Below, piece by piece: positions 1 through 8,669 of a DNA stretch of 64,000 nucleotides. The number at the start of each line of letters is the position of its first letter. Within the stretch, counting starts at the first letter, position 1. The notes below the pieces were generated by a model, which was not told where the DNA came from, searched no databases, and saw nothing but the letters and a program-made list of their open reading frames with translations. The DNA comes from Salinithrix halophila (GTDB lineage: Bacteria > Bacillota > Bacilli > Thermoactinomycetales > DSM-45169): the NCBI RefSeq assembly GCF_042650125.1, contig NZ_JBHSAP010000015.1, positions 310,001 through 374,000 of the forward strand, written 5' to 3'. The position numbers were made by a program, and so were the translations under genes.

Positions 1-9
1 GTGCTTTAA
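1..9 (+). CDS. 3' end of the upstream gene, probably hisB
   Basis: Only two sense codons (Val-Leu) and a TAA stop are inside the window, ending one base before the hisH start. A HisB (imidazoleglycerol-phosphate dehydratase) C-terminus would fit because hisB normally precedes hisH in Bacilli, but the identity rests on gene order alone. Confidence 0.35.
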   Translation: ML

Positions 10-10
10 C

Positions 11-634
11 GTGATCGCCATTATCGATTACGGGATGGGCAACCTCTACAGTGTCAGTCAAGCGCTGTCGCGGATGGGCTTTCAATCCTGCATCACGGAT
101 GACCCAGCAGTCATTCGTGATGCTGACGGCGTGATCCTGCCGGGCGTCGGCGCTTTCGGCGATGCGATGATGGAGTTAAACAAGCGGAATCTGGTGGAAG
201 TCATCCGGGAAATCGTTCTGACGGAGAATAAACCCTTTCTCGGCATCTGTCTGGGTATGCAACTCCTATTTACCAGCAGTGATGAGTACGGATACCACCA
301 AGGTCTTCATCTCCTGCCGGGTCATGTGAAGAAGTTTGAGGGGGATTATCATATACCCCACATTGGTTGGAACGCGCTCCGTTTCATGGGGCCTCATCCC
401 CTCTTGAAAGAGGTAGAGGAGGGGTATGTCTATTTTGTCCATTCCTTCTTTGTGGTTCCGGACAATTCCGAAGACGTGTTGGCGGTGACGGATTATTACC
501 AAGATGTACCGGCGGTCGTGGGGCGGAATCGATTGTTCGGGATGCAGTTCCATCCGGAAAAAAGCGGCGACGTAGGGCAACAGCTCTTAAAACGTTTTGC
601 CAGCCTGTGTATCAGGGAGGCGTCCACACGATGA
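11..634 (+). CDS. hisH: Imidazole glycerol phosphate synthase, glutamine amidotransferase subunit HisH
   Basis: This 207-residue class I glutamine amidotransferase releases ammonia from glutamine and passes it to HisF, which forms imidazole glycerol phosphate and AICAR in histidine synthesis. The nucleophile elbow GICLGMQ carries Cys80, and the C-terminal FHPEKS motif supplies His181 and Glu183, so the catalytic triad is complete. The GTG start lies one base after the stop of the preceding frame, as expected in a tightly packed his operon, and the stop overlaps the hisA start by 4 bp (ATGA). Length and motifs are normal for the family. Confidence 0.97.
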   Translation: MIAIIDYGMGNLYSVSQALSRMGFQSCITDDPAVIRDADGVILPGVGAFGDAMMELNKRNLVEVIREIVLTENKPFLGICLGMQLLFTSSDEYGYHQGLHLLPGHVKKFEGDYHIPHIGWNALRFMGPHPLLKEVEEGYVYFVHSFFVVPDNSEDVLAVTDYYQDVPAVVGRNRLFGMQFHPEKSGDVGQQLLKRFASLCIREASTR

Positions 635-1380
635 ATTTTACTCTGTATCCTGCGATTGACCTTCGGGGTGGACAATGTGTCCGTCTCTTTCAGGGAGATT
701 ATGATGCTGAAACTGTCTATGATAAGGATCCGGTTGCTGTTGCCCGCCGATGGGTAGAACAGGGAGCGGAATGGCTTCATGTTGTCGACCTGGACGCCGC
801 TCGCTCCGGAGAACCGGTCAATTTGCCTGTGATCCGGGAGGTTGTTTCGGCGATAGAGGTGCCTATTCAGGTGGGGGGTGGCGTCCGGGACATGGATCGG
901 CTGGAGGCCCTCCTTGACCTGGGTGTCGCCCGCGTCGTGATCGGATCGGCGGCGATCGATGATCCGGATTTTGTCCAAGCGGCCCTCGCCCGTCATGGGG
1001 ACCAGATTGCCCTCGGACTGGATGCGAGAAACGGGCGGGTTGCCACCCACGGCTGGTTGGATGACTCGGAAGTGTTGGCCGAAGATCTGGCCCAAAAGAT
1101 GGTGTCGCTCGGGGCGGAGACCTTCATCTTTACGGATATCTCCCGGGATGGGACCCTCTCCGGCCCCAACATTCCTGCTGTCCGGAACTTGGCCTTAGCT
1201 ACCGGGAAAAAGGTGATCGCCTCCGGCGGGGTTAAATCCGTTTCCAATTTACTGGAACTTTCCCGCTACCGAGTGGAAGGAGTGGAGGGAGCCATTGTGG
1301 GGAAGGCCCTCTACACAGGGGACGTCGAACTCTCCGAAGCACTGAGCGCCGTAAAAGGGAGGGGAACCGATGATCACTAA
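631..1380 (+). CDS. hisA: Phosphoribosylformimino-AICAR ribotide isomerase HisA
   Basis: This 249-residue (beta/alpha)8-barrel enzyme carries out the Amadori isomerisation of ProFAR to PRFAR, the step before HisHF. Catalytic aspartates sit in PAIDL (Asp10) and GLDARNG (Asp131), with the phosphate-binding QVGGGVR and FTDISRDGT loops present. The open frame extends upstream to about 367, but the ATG at 631 overlaps the hisH stop by 4 bp and follows an AGGGAGG sequence, so it is the real start. The 3' end overlaps hisF by 11 bp, consistent with translational coupling. Confidence 0.97.
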   Translation: MNFTLYPAIDLRGGQCVRLFQGDYDAETVYDKDPVAVARRWVEQGAEWLHVVDLDAARSGEPVNLPVIREVVSAIEVPIQVGGGVRDMDRLEALLDLGVARVVIGSAAIDDPDFVQAALARHGDQIALGLDARNGRVATHGWLDDSEVLAEDLAQKMVSLGAETFIFTDISRDGTLSGPNIPAVRNLALATGKKVIASGGVKSVSNLLELSRYRVEGVEGAIVGKALYTGDVELSEALSAVKGRGTDDH

Positions 1381-2128
1381 ACGGATCATCCCTTGCCTCG
1401 ATGTCAAAGACGGGCGGGTGGTCAAAGGAGTCTCTTTCGTTAATCTCCGAGATGCGGGAGATCCTGTCGAATTGGCTTCCCTCTATGATCGGGCGGGTGC
1501 GGACGAGCTAATTTTTCTGGACATCTCCGCTTCCCATGAAGGGCGCAAGACGATGGTGGATGTGGTTCGCTCTGCCGCGGGTACGCTACGTATTCCTTTT
1601 ACTGTCGGAGGCGGGATCGGCTCAGTAGAGGATATGAGAGAGATTCTGCGTGCCGGTGCGGATAAAGTGTCGATCAATACCGCCGCTATCCATAACCCCG
1701 ACTTGATTGAAGCGGGGGCTCGCCGGTTCGGCAGTCAGTGCATCGTCGTTGCTATGGATGCCCGTTGGGATGAAGAGGAGGAAGACTGGGTCGTATACAG
1801 CCATGGTGGACGAAAGCGGACGGATCGCCGGGCGGTGGATTGGGCGATGGAAGCCGCCCGACGCGGTGCTGGAGAGATTCTCCTTACCAGCATGGATCAG
1901 GACGGACAAAAAAGCGGTTTCGACCTTCCTCTCAACCGTGCGGTCGCTTCGGAAGTGTGCATACCGGTTATTGCTTCTGGGGGTGCCGGCACCGAGGAAG
2001 ATTTCATTGAGGTGTTTCGGGAGACGCCGGTCGATGCTGCCCTGGCCGCTTCCATCTTTCATTACCGGGAAATCGCGGTGGAAAACCTGAAAATTCGTCT
2101 CAAAGAGAAGGGGGTGCATGTACGGTGA
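1370..2128 (+). CDS. hisF: Imidazole glycerol phosphate synthase, cyclase subunit HisF
   Basis: This 252-residue cyclase uses ammonia from HisH to convert PRFAR to imidazole glycerol phosphate and AICAR. The N-terminal RIIPCLDV motif gives Asp11 and the AMDARW segment gives Asp130, the two catalytic acids; FTVGGGIGS is a phosphate-binding loop. The barrel is full length. It overlaps hisA upstream and shares a 4-bp GTGA overlap with hisIE downstream, so hisH-A-F-IE read as one coupled transcript. Confidence 0.97.
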   Translation: MITKRIIPCLDVKDGRVVKGVSFVNLRDAGDPVELASLYDRAGADELIFLDISASHEGRKTMVDVVRSAAGTLRIPFTVGGGIGSVEDMREILRAGADKVSINTAAIHNPDLIEAGARRFGSQCIVVAMDARWDEEEEDWVVYSHGGRKRTDRRAVDWAMEAARRGAGEILLTSMDQDGQKSGFDLPLNRAVASEVCIPVIASGGAGTEEDFIEVFRETPVDAALAASIFHYREIAVENLKIRLKEKGVHVR

Positions 2129-2769
2129 GGGATAACCATAGAAGGGGGGACAACCGGCTGGACCCGGGTGAGGTGCATTTTGGCGAGCGAGGGCTTGTCC
2201 CGGCGATTGTCCAGGATGCGGTTAGCAAGGAAGTACTTACGCTGGCTTATATGAATGAGGAATCGCTGAAAAAGACGCAGGAAACCGGGGAGACCTGGTT
2301 CTGGAGCCGCTCCCGACAGGAGCTGTGGCATAAGGGAGCCACTTCGGGGAACGTGCAGAAGGTGATTTCCATCGCCCCCGATTGTGATAGAGACGCTCTG
2401 CTGGTCCAGGTAAAGCCGACAGGCCCAGCCTGCCACACAGGAGACTATTCCTGTTTCGAGGGTGACACATCCTTTGGAGGGGATCGTTACGGGATTCTTA
2501 ACCGTCTCGAATCCATCATCGCAGCGCGAGAGGCGGAACGCCCCGAGGGATCTTACACCACTTATCTTTTCGATGAAGGGGTGGATAAGATCTTGAAAAA
2601 GGTGGGGGAAGAAGCGGGTGAAGTCATTATCGCAGCGAAGAACCGCTCCCGAGAGGAGCTGACCTGGGAAGCCTCCGACCTCCTTTTCCACCTCTTTGTC
2701 CTCTTCCGGGAACAGAAGCTCCCCCTAAACGCCATCCTCGCCGAGTTGGAGAAACGGCATGGGGGTTGA
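2125..2769 (+). CDS. hisI: Bifunctional phosphoribosyl-AMP cyclohydrolase / phosphoribosyl-ATP pyrophosphatase HisIE
   Basis: This 214-residue two-domain enzyme covers steps 2 and 3 of histidine synthesis. The N-terminal HisI part (about residues 15-115) has WSRSRQELWHKG, the metal-binding CDRDALL, and PACHTGDYSCF cysteines. The C-terminal HisE part (about 120-210) has the KKVGEEAGEVIIAAK helix typical of MazG-like pyrophosphatases. A GTG start overlaps the hisF stop. It is the last his gene, since a terminator follows 12 bp after its stop. Confidence 0.96.
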   Translation: MRDNHRRGDNRLDPGEVHFGERGLVPAIVQDAVSKEVLTLAYMNEESLKKTQETGETWFWSRSRQELWHKGATSGNVQKVISIAPDCDRDALLVQVKPTGPACHTGDYSCFEGDTSFGGDRYGILNRLESIIAAREAERPEGSYTTYLFDEGVDKILKKVGEEAGEVIIAAKNRSREELTWEASDLLFHLFVLFREQKLPLNAILAELEKRHGG

Positions 2770-2781
2770 CGGAATACCAAC

Positions 2782-2808
2782 GGCACCATAATAGGGTGCC
2801 TTTTTTAT
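2782..2808 (+). terminator. Rho-independent terminator of the his operon
   Basis: GGCACC pairs with GGTGCC around a 7-nt loop and is followed directly by six T residues. Confidence 0.85.
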
Positions 2809-2908
2809 TTGTTTTAAAGCGGTCATGATATCGCCACAACTTACAAAAAGGTCTTTTGATACCAAGCTATTCCTTTGTAAAATCCTTCGTTGGTTATATA
2901 GGAGGACA

Positions 2909-2938
2909 TTGACGTGCCGGGTCGACTATCCTTACAAT
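2909..2938 (+). promoter_or_regulatory. Sigma-A-type promoter for the PRPP synthetase gene
   Basis: TTGACG and TACAAT are separated by 18 bp. This places the transcript start about 85 bp before the prs ATG, leaving a leader that holds a strong hairpin. Confidence 0.7.
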
Positions 2939-2979
2939 GGAGGAAATCAAAGGAATTGGGGCCGGTCTTTTTTGTTCAT

Positions 2980-3007
2980 AACCGCAGCAGCCGTATGGCC
3001 TGCGGTT
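2980..3007 (+). promoter_or_regulatory. Leader hairpin before the PRPP synthetase gene
   Basis: AACCGCAG pairs with CTGCGGTT, with an inner GCC/GGC stem and a GTAT loop. No T-run follows, so it is probably not a terminator. It may stabilise the mRNA or bind a protein; the role is unknown. Confidence 0.5.
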
Positions 3008-3030
3008 CCATATTCGGCAGGGGGGATCTG

Positions 3031-3981
3031 ATGAATTCCAAAGGGGCGATGCTGTTTTCGGGAACGTCCAACCCGGATTTGGTGGGAAAGATGGCCGAAG
3101 AGTTGGACATGCAACCGGGGAAGGTCCGCATCAGCCGGTTTAAAAGCGGAGAGATCTATATCCATTATGAGGAGAGTGTTCGCAACGCCGATGTTTACTT
3201 GGTACAGAGCCTCTCTCACCCGGTTAACGATCATCTGATGGAACTCCTGTTTATGGTGGATGCGGCCAGGCGGGCCTCGGCGCGGAGCGTGACCGCGGTT
3301 CTCCCTTATTTCTGTTACGCTCGCCAAGAAAAGAAAGATGCACCCCGAGAACCGATATCGGCCAAAGTAGTGGCTGATCTCCTGCACACGGTCGGAGTGG
3401 ATCGGGTCATCACTCTCGACCTCCATGCCCCTGCGATTCAGGGCTTTTTCCATATCCCTGTGGATCACCTGACAGCCCTGGATCGGATTACAGAGTATCT
3501 CAGCGAAAAACGGATTGATCATCCGGTCGTTGTCTCTCCCGATGCCGGTAGAGTCAAGACGGCGGAAAAACTGGCCTCCTACCTGGATGCGCCATTCGCT
3601 ATTATGATGAAGAGACGACCTGCACATAACGAAGCCAGTATCACTCATATCATCGGGGAAGTGAAAGGGCACACCCCCATCATCATTGAGGATATGATCG
3701 ACACGGGAGGCACGATCGTCAGTGTGGTCGAAGGGTTGAGGGAGAAGGGAGCAAAACAAGCTTATGTCTGTGCTACCCACCCGGTTTTTTCCGCCGATGC
3801 GATAAAAAAGCTGGACAATCCGGGGATCCGGGAAGTCGTTATCACCGACACCGTCCCCGTCGACTCGTCATTTCTCAATGATCGGTTCACGGTGTTGTCA
3901 GTGGCGCCGCTGTTATCGAAGGCGATCCACCTAATCGAAAAAGGCGGCTCGATCAGTACCCTGTTTCGAGCGGGAATGTAG
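3031..3981 (+). CDS. prs: Ribose-phosphate pyrophosphokinase (PRPP synthetase)
   Basis: This 316-residue enzyme transfers pyrophosphate from ATP to ribose 5-phosphate and makes PRPP, the substrate for the first histidine step and for nucleotide synthesis. Visible motifs are FKSGEIYI near the N-terminus, the ATP-loop YARQEKKDAPREPISAK, the metal-binding DLHAPAIQGFF and the PRPP loop IIEDMIDTGGT. The frame is open upstream to 2914, but the ATG at 3031 has a GGGGGAT ribosome site. Many Bacilli carry their main prs beside glmU, so this may be a second copy linked to histidine synthesis; that is inference from position. Confidence 0.93.
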   Translation: MNSKGAMLFSGTSNPDLVGKMAEELDMQPGKVRISRFKSGEIYIHYEESVRNADVYLVQSLSHPVNDHLMELLFMVDAARRASARSVTAVLPYFCYARQEKKDAPREPISAKVVADLLHTVGVDRVITLDLHAPAIQGFFHIPVDHLTALDRITEYLSEKRIDHPVVVSPDAGRVKTAEKLASYLDAPFAIMMKRRPAHNEASITHIIGEVKGHTPIIIEDMIDTGGTIVSVVEGLREKGAKQAYVCATHPVFSADAIKKLDNPGIREVVITDTVPVDSSFLNDRFTVLSVAPLLSKAIHLIEKGGSISTLFRAGM

Positions 3982-4052
3982 TTAATCATGTACGATGAGA
4001 AAGGTTGAGGGAAGTTGCAGCACCCTGCGGGTATGTAAGGGTCCCGTAAGTG

Positions 4053-4061
4053 TGGTATACT
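4053..4061 (+). promoter_or_regulatory. Extended -10 promoter for the TPR gene
   Basis: TGGTATACT is an extended -10 element with a poor -35. It lies 55 bp upstream of the probable start codon. Confidence 0.55.
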
Positions 4062-4115
4062 TTGTTCGATGTATGCAGCTTTAGCCTCAATACCCTGACG
4101 GGGTGGGGGATGCCG

Positions 4116-5858
4116 ATGAAAAAACAACATGCGGATGCTAAAAAACAGACTCAGGAGCGAAAAGTGGTCCGGCTGAGGCTGGACGCCAGCTTCTTTTTTG
4201 AGCGTGCAGTCCGTTCTCTGGACCGGCACCGATATGATAAAGCTTTAAAGTATTTTCGCCTAGCGGTGGAAAAAGAGCCGGAAAATCCGGTTAACCAGTG
4301 CAACCTTGCAGGAATCCTATCCGAAATGGGTCGTTTCGAAGAATCCAACGATGTCCTTCGGACCATTCTGGAGAAAGTCGATCCAGAACTGAACGAATGC
4401 TGGTTTTATATGGCCAACAATGCTGCCAACATGGACGATTTTGAGCAAGCGGAGGAGTACCTGGTCCATTACCTCCAGGAAGAACCGGAGGGCGAATTCG
4501 CTGAAGAAGCGGAAGAGATGTTGGACATGTTGGCTTATGAGCTAGGCCGCCAGCCCCGACGACCCGAGGCGAAACCGAAGAAAGAGTGGCTGCGGCGGCA
4601 TGAGGAAGCCCGGTCTTACCTTGAGGCCGGTAATTTCCTGCAAGCGACCGAAACCCTAAAAAAACTGGTGGAAGAGTATCCTGACTTTTCCGCAGCCATG
4701 AACAACCTGACTCTTGCCTACTATTACACGGGTGAGTTGGATAAAGCGATGGATACGATTGGCCAGGTGTTGAAGGAAGACCCTAACAATCTACATGCCC
4801 TGTGTAACCTCGCAGTGCTTGCCCAGCACAACGGGGATCGGGAACACCGTGGTCAATTGGTGGAAATGCTGAAAAAATGGGCTCCCTACCATTTGGAGCA
4901 TATGTACAAACTGGCTACCACGATGGGAATTCTGGGTGAGCATCCTGTTGCTTACCGGCTTTTCAAGCAACTCCTCAAACTGGAGCGGAATCCGGAACCG
5001 AGCCTTTTCCACTATGTAGCTGTAGCCGCCTTCAATACGAAGCGATTCGCTGAGGCGAAGAAATACTGGCGAGTGGTTCGAAATTTGGATCCCTCTTCGG
5101 AGATTCCCGGTTTCTATCTGAACCAATTGGAGACCTGGGCGGATTACAGCCCGCAACAGGTACCGACACTCAGTTATCATTACCAGCTTCCCTTTGAAGA
5201 GCAGTTCTCCCAATTAGACCAACAGACCGACCCCCTTCCCGATCAGATCAAGCAGAATCCCTTGATCCGCTCTTCCTTCTTTTGGGCTTTGAACCACGGG
5301 GACTTCGAAACCAAAATGCAGGTGATCCAGGTCTTTGAATGGATCGCGGACCGGGAAGTCGAGCAGGTATTGAAAAGCTTTCTTATGCGGGCCGATGAAG
5401 ATGATGAGTTGAAGCGAATGGCCCTCTATGTTTTGAAGCGTGTTGGAGCAGATACTCCCTATCGGGCAGTTCTCGATGGGCGGGATGTAACAATCCAATC
5501 CTATGAGCTTTCCCAGGAGATGCCCTCCTGGCTGGAAACATGGGAACGGGTACTGAACTGCTGTCTGGAAAGGATGAGTGGCCAGTACGACATCACCCAT
5601 ATGAACGATGCTCAGATCATTTGGGCGGAATTTCTTCGACAGCACCATCCTCACCTACCGGAGGTTCGCAAGGTGGAGGGGTGGGCGGCTGCCCTGGAGT
5701 ATGTGGTAGCTCGGTTACACGGCCTTTCCCTCACCCAGGAAAGCGTCGCCAGAAAGCACGATGTTTCCTCTTCCACGGTGGGGCGTCATGTCCGCCTTCT
5801 GGAACAGGCCTGCCGCGTGCAACGGAAAGACGCGCAGTTTTCATGGCATTCCAAATAG
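4116..5858 (+). CDS. TPR-repeat protein with C-terminal helix-turn-helix (YvcD-like position)
   Basis: This protein of about 580 residues is built from tetratricopeptide repeats through roughly residue 330, for example ALKYFRLAVEKEPENPVN and AMDTIGQVLKEDPNNLHA. The C-terminal 60 residues resemble a helix-turn-helix (SLTQESVARKHDVSSSTVGR). No signal peptide is present, so it should be cytoplasmic. The ATG at 4116 has a GGTGGGGG site 6 nt upstream and is preferred over the in-frame ATG at 4110. It sits between his genes and the rapZ cluster, where B. subtilis has the TPR gene yvcD. TPRs suggest a scaffold role; no partner can be named. Confidence 0.85.
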   Translation: MKKQHADAKKQTQERKVVRLRLDASFFFERAVRSLDRHRYDKALKYFRLAVEKEPENPVNQCNLAGILSEMGRFEESNDVLRTILEKVDPELNECWFYMANNAANMDDFEQAEEYLVHYLQEEPEGEFAEEAEEMLDMLAYELGRQPRRPEAKPKKEWLRRHEEARSYLEAGNFLQATETLKKLVEEYPDFSAAMNNLTLAYYYTGELDKAMDTIGQVLKEDPNNLHALCNLAVLAQHNGDREHRGQLVEMLKKWAPYHLEHMYKLATTMGILGEHPVAYRLFKQLLKLERNPEPSLFHYVAVAAFNTKRFAEAKKYWRVVRNLDPSSEIPGFYLNQLETWADYSPQQVPTLSYHYQLPFEEQFSQLDQQTDPLPDQIKQNPLIRSSFFWALNHGDFETKMQVIQVFEWIADREVEQVLKSFLMRADEDDELKRMALYVLKRVGADTPYRAVLDGRDVTIQSYELSQEMPSWLETWERVLNCCLERMSGQYDITHMNDAQIIWAEFLRQHHPHLPEVRKVEGWAAALEYVVARLHGLSLTQESVARKHDVSSSTVGRHVRLLEQACRVQRKDAQFSWHSK

Positions 5859-5885
5859 CGCCGTAGGGGGAGAGGGGAAGGGACG

Positions 5886-6215
5886 ATGGAGAAACTAGAC
5901 AAAAGCACCTTCAAGAGCTTTATTGCAGAGGGTGTCAAGATGGTGGAGTTCAGTGCGGAATGGTGCTTTGATTGCAAACGTCTCGCTTTCTCCATGCCTG
6001 AGTGGGAGAGGCTGTACTCTTCCCATTTTTGCTTTGGTGGACTGGATGTTGACGAATCGCGCCAGATTGCCGAAGAGTACAACGTAAAAGGAGTTCCCAC
6101 CTTCATCCTCTTCCGCGACGGGGCTGAACTAGCTCGTCTCCCCAGCAAAGATGCGAAAAAAGAAGAAAATGTGGTGCTTTTCTTCAATGAATTGACGAAG
6201 CCTCACCCTCTCTGA
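5886..6215 (+). CDS. Thioredoxin-family protein
   Basis: This 109-residue single-domain thioredoxin fold has an active-site WCFDC motif, where the classical sequence is WCGPC, and the cis-proline loop VKGVPTF. The redox cysteines are intact, so disulfide reduction is likely, but the WCFDC dipeptide implies a different redox potential or partner from TrxA. A GGGGAAGGGA ribosome site precedes the ATG. It follows the TPR gene by 27 bp and is probably cotranscribed with it, ending at a terminator that overlaps its last codons. Confidence 0.9.
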   Translation: MEKLDKSTFKSFIAEGVKMVEFSAEWCFDCKRLAFSMPEWERLYSSHFCFGGLDVDESRQIAEEYNVKGVPTFILFRDGAELARLPSKDAKKEENVVLFFNELTKPHPL

Positions 6216-6230
6216 TGAGGGTTTTTTTTT
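6205..6230 (+). terminator. Terminator after the thioredoxin gene
   Basis: ACCCTC pairs with GAGGGT around the TGA stop and runs into nine T residues. Confidence 0.85.
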
Positions 6231-6407
6231 CTAATGAAAGAGAGGTTTGGACTGGCCAAAAGAGGGGATATCCATAGTGGGCATCCCACAGATGGACGTT
6301 TTCTGCCTGGATGACGTATGATATCCACGGCTAGCGTGAAGGTGAGCCTGCCCGGTGCTGGTCATGGAGAGACTTGGCCAAAAAGACCAATGAAGGATTG
6401 TGTCGCC

Positions 6408-6911
6408 ATGAATAATCAAATAACGCATTTGTTCGTCCAGGAGATTGCGCCGCTGGTGATTCCGGGAGACCAAGTGGTAACGGTTCGTCCAGATTGGACG
6501 CTGGAACGGGCTTTGCTGGTTCTCACTCGTAAAGGGTACGCCTCGGTTCCCGTTATTGACGGGGATGGCAAGGTGGAAGGTGTCATCAGCAAGACCAATA
6601 TTCTTGACTACATGTTGACCCGAAATGACTTTGACTTTGCTAAACTTTCGCAATCACAGGTGCGGGAGGCGATGAACAAAAACCATTCGGGAATCCTTGC
6701 CAATTCGATCTTTTCTTTTGCATTCGACGTCCTGATCGACCGTCCCTATATTTCGATCATCGATATCCACAATCGGTTCGAAGGGATCCTGACACGGAAA
6801 GTCCTGATGGAGAAGGTGACGGAGTACTTCCAGCATGAATTCCTGGAACGGGAACTCCGGGGAAAAAGAGAGGCCCCACCTATAAAGGAAGGGCTGGTCA
6901 ATCGGATGTAA
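6408..6911 (+). CDS. CBS-domain protein (YkuL/CbpB-like)
   Basis: This 167-residue protein has two CBS motifs: LERALLVLTRKGYASVPVID with GVISKTNIL, and a second copy ending in ISIIDIHNRFEGILTRK. Paired CBS domains bind adenine nucleotides; the closest stand-alone type in Bacilli, YkuL/CbpB, binds cyclic di-AMP, but this cannot be verified from sequence alone. The chosen ATG has AAGGA about 10 nt upstream; in-frame ATGs exist at 6390 and 6318. It sits alone between two terminators. Confidence 0.85.
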   Translation: MNNQITHLFVQEIAPLVIPGDQVVTVRPDWTLERALLVLTRKGYASVPVIDGDGKVEGVISKTNILDYMLTRNDFDFAKLSQSQVREAMNKNHSGILANSIFSFAFDVLIDRPYISIIDIHNRFEGILTRKVLMEKVTEYFQHEFLERELRGKREAPPIKEGLVNRM

Positions 6912-6918
6912 AGGTAGG

Positions 6919-6950
6919 GAAGCCGCCGAAGCCTTTCGGTGGCTTCTTCA
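6919..6950 (+). terminator. Probable terminator after the CBS gene
   Basis: An 11-bp stem (GAAGCCGCCGA with TCGGTGGCTTC, one G-T pair) closes a 6-nt loop; the T tract behind it is short and interrupted. Confidence 0.6.
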
Positions 6951-7094
6951 TTGCAGGAGATTCAGGTATAATGGATAGGGGAATCGAGCTAATTGTTTCG
7001 CGGGTGCTGTATCCCGCGTTTTTTGTGCTGTAGGGCTTCGCATTGTTCCGTGTCGAATTCGGTGATATCCTAGAAGATACAGAGGTGAAAACGG

Positions 7095-7559
7095 ATGCAA
7101 CGCGTTGCGAACTGCCTATTGAGGAAAGGGGACCAGGTTCTGCTTCTGAAAAAACCACGCCGTGGTTGGTGGGTTGCTCCCGGGGGGAAGATGGAACCGA
7201 CGGAAACCATACTGGAGACGGTCTGCCGGGAATATCGGGAAGAGACGGGCCTGATCCTGGAAAATCCTACCTTGGGCGGCGTTTTCACGATGTGCATGGA
7301 GAACGAAGGGAAAAGGGATAAAGAATGGATGATGTTTACGTTTCTTGCGGACAGCCATAGAGGAGAAATGTTGGAGAGATCTCCGGAAGGGGAGTTATGC
7401 TGGCAGCCCGTATCGCATGTCCCATCTCTTCCCACTTCGGGGATGGATCGGCAGATTCTGACCCGACTCCTCCGTCCTGAAGGTGCCCTTCTGATCGGGA
7501 AGCTGGTTTATTCTCCTGAGGAAGAACTCCTCTCCCATGCGTGGCACCACACCGGCTGA
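7095..7559 (+). CDS. Nudix hydrolase (YvcI-like)
   Basis: This 154-residue Nudix protein hydrolyses a nucleoside diphosphate linked to some other moiety. The Nudix box is complete from Gly31 to Leu53 (G, five residues, E37, seven residues, R45-E46, E49-E50, G52). The start has an AGAGGTG ribosome site 7 nt upstream. Its place before glcK, rapZ, glmR and whiA matches yvcI of B. subtilis. Substrate specificity cannot be read from the sequence. Confidence 0.92.
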   Translation: MQRVANCLLRKGDQVLLLKKPRRGWWVAPGGKMEPTETILETVCREYREETGLILENPTLGGVFTMCMENEGKRDKEWMMFTFLADSHRGEMLERSPEGELCWQPVSHVPSLPTSGMDRQILTRLLRPEGALLIGKLVYSPEEELLSHAWHHTG

Positions 7560-7679
7560 TTCGGTCGTCACGAAATGCCCTTTCCTTGATCATGCGGTAT
7601 AATGAAGGCGAATGCTAATCAATGCTGCTTTAGCGAAGGAAAGTAAGGAGCACTCCTTGAAAGGAAAGGGGTTATCACA

Positions 7680-8645
7680 TTGGCAAAACGTTATATCGGG
7701 ATCGATCTTGGCGGTACGAGTATGAAGCTGGGAATCGTGGATGAGAAGGGTCAACTCCTATATAAGATGGAAGAACCAACGCTAACTGATGAAAAGGCCG
7801 AGTCTGGTATAAGCCGTATGGCTAAAAGCATTCGCCGGCTGGCTGACGAGACGGATACCCCTTGGGAAGAAGTCGGCGGCCTGGGTCTGGGACTGCCAGG
7901 ATTCCTGGATATCCCGGGCGGAAAGATTCTCCGCCTGACCAATATCCCCTGGGAAAACGTATCGATCAAGGAGATCCTCGAAGAAGAATTGCGTGTTCCC
8001 GTCGCCATCGACAATGATGCCAATGTTGCCGCCATGGGTGAAGCCTGGAGCGGAGCTGGGGCGAGCTTTTCTGACCTAATCTGTGTCACCCTGGGTACGG
8101 GAGTTGGAGGAGGGATTATCGTCGGGGGCCAATTGGTGCATGGTGTATCGGGACTTGCCGGTGAAATCGGCCATATACAAGTGGTGGAGGATGGTTCCTT
8201 GTGTGGATGCGGTCAATATGGATGTGTAGAAACCATTTCCTCCGCTACCGGAATGGTTCGCCTTGTGAAGGAAGCGATCTCTGAGGGGAGACAGACATCT
8301 CTGGCCGCCAAAAAAGAGAAGCTGACCGCCCGGGATATCTTTGAAGCAGCCAAAGAACACGACGCCGTCGCGATCCATGTGATTGACGAGGCGACGGTCG
8401 CTCTCGCACGGGTATTGGCCATTCTCTCCGTGGTTAATAATCCGGAAGCCTTCATCATCGGAGGCGGGGTTTCCCAAGCTGGGGAACTCCTCTTCCGCCC
8501 GCTGACGGAAGCTTATACCCGGCGCTGCCTTTCCCATGCTTCCGCTGGGGTGCAGATTCTCCCTGCCCAACTGGGTAACGATGCTGGAATCATTGGTGCC
8601 GCGGGGTTGACTGCCAAGCAGAAAATGAATCGGAGAATGGCATAG
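7680..8645 (+). CDS. glcK: ROK-family glucokinase
   Basis: This 321-residue kinase phosphorylates glucose to glucose 6-phosphate with ATP. The ATP loop DLGGTS (about residues 9-14), the catalytic DNDAN (111-115), and the ROK zinc site GHIQV with Cys175, Cys177 and Cys182 are all present. Translation starts at a TTG codon after an AAAGGGG site; no better in-frame start exists. It lies 24 bp before rapZ, so it is probably the first gene of the rapZ-glmR-whiA-crh transcript and links glucose entry to that cluster. Confidence 0.93.
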   Translation: MAKRYIGIDLGGTSMKLGIVDEKGQLLYKMEEPTLTDEKAESGISRMAKSIRRLADETDTPWEEVGGLGLGLPGFLDIPGGKILRLTNIPWENVSIKEILEEELRVPVAIDNDANVAAMGEAWSGAGASFSDLICVTLGTGVGGGIIVGGQLVHGVSGLAGEIGHIQVVEDGSLCGCGQYGCVETISSATGMVRLVKEAISEGRQTSLAAKKEKLTARDIFEAAKEHDAVAIHVIDEATVALARVLAILSVVNNPEAFIIGGGVSQAGELLFRPLTEAYTRRCLSHASAGVQILPAQLGNDAGIIGAAGLTAKQKMNRRMA

Positions 8646-8669
8646 AATAAAGGAAAGCGGGGGTCGCCA

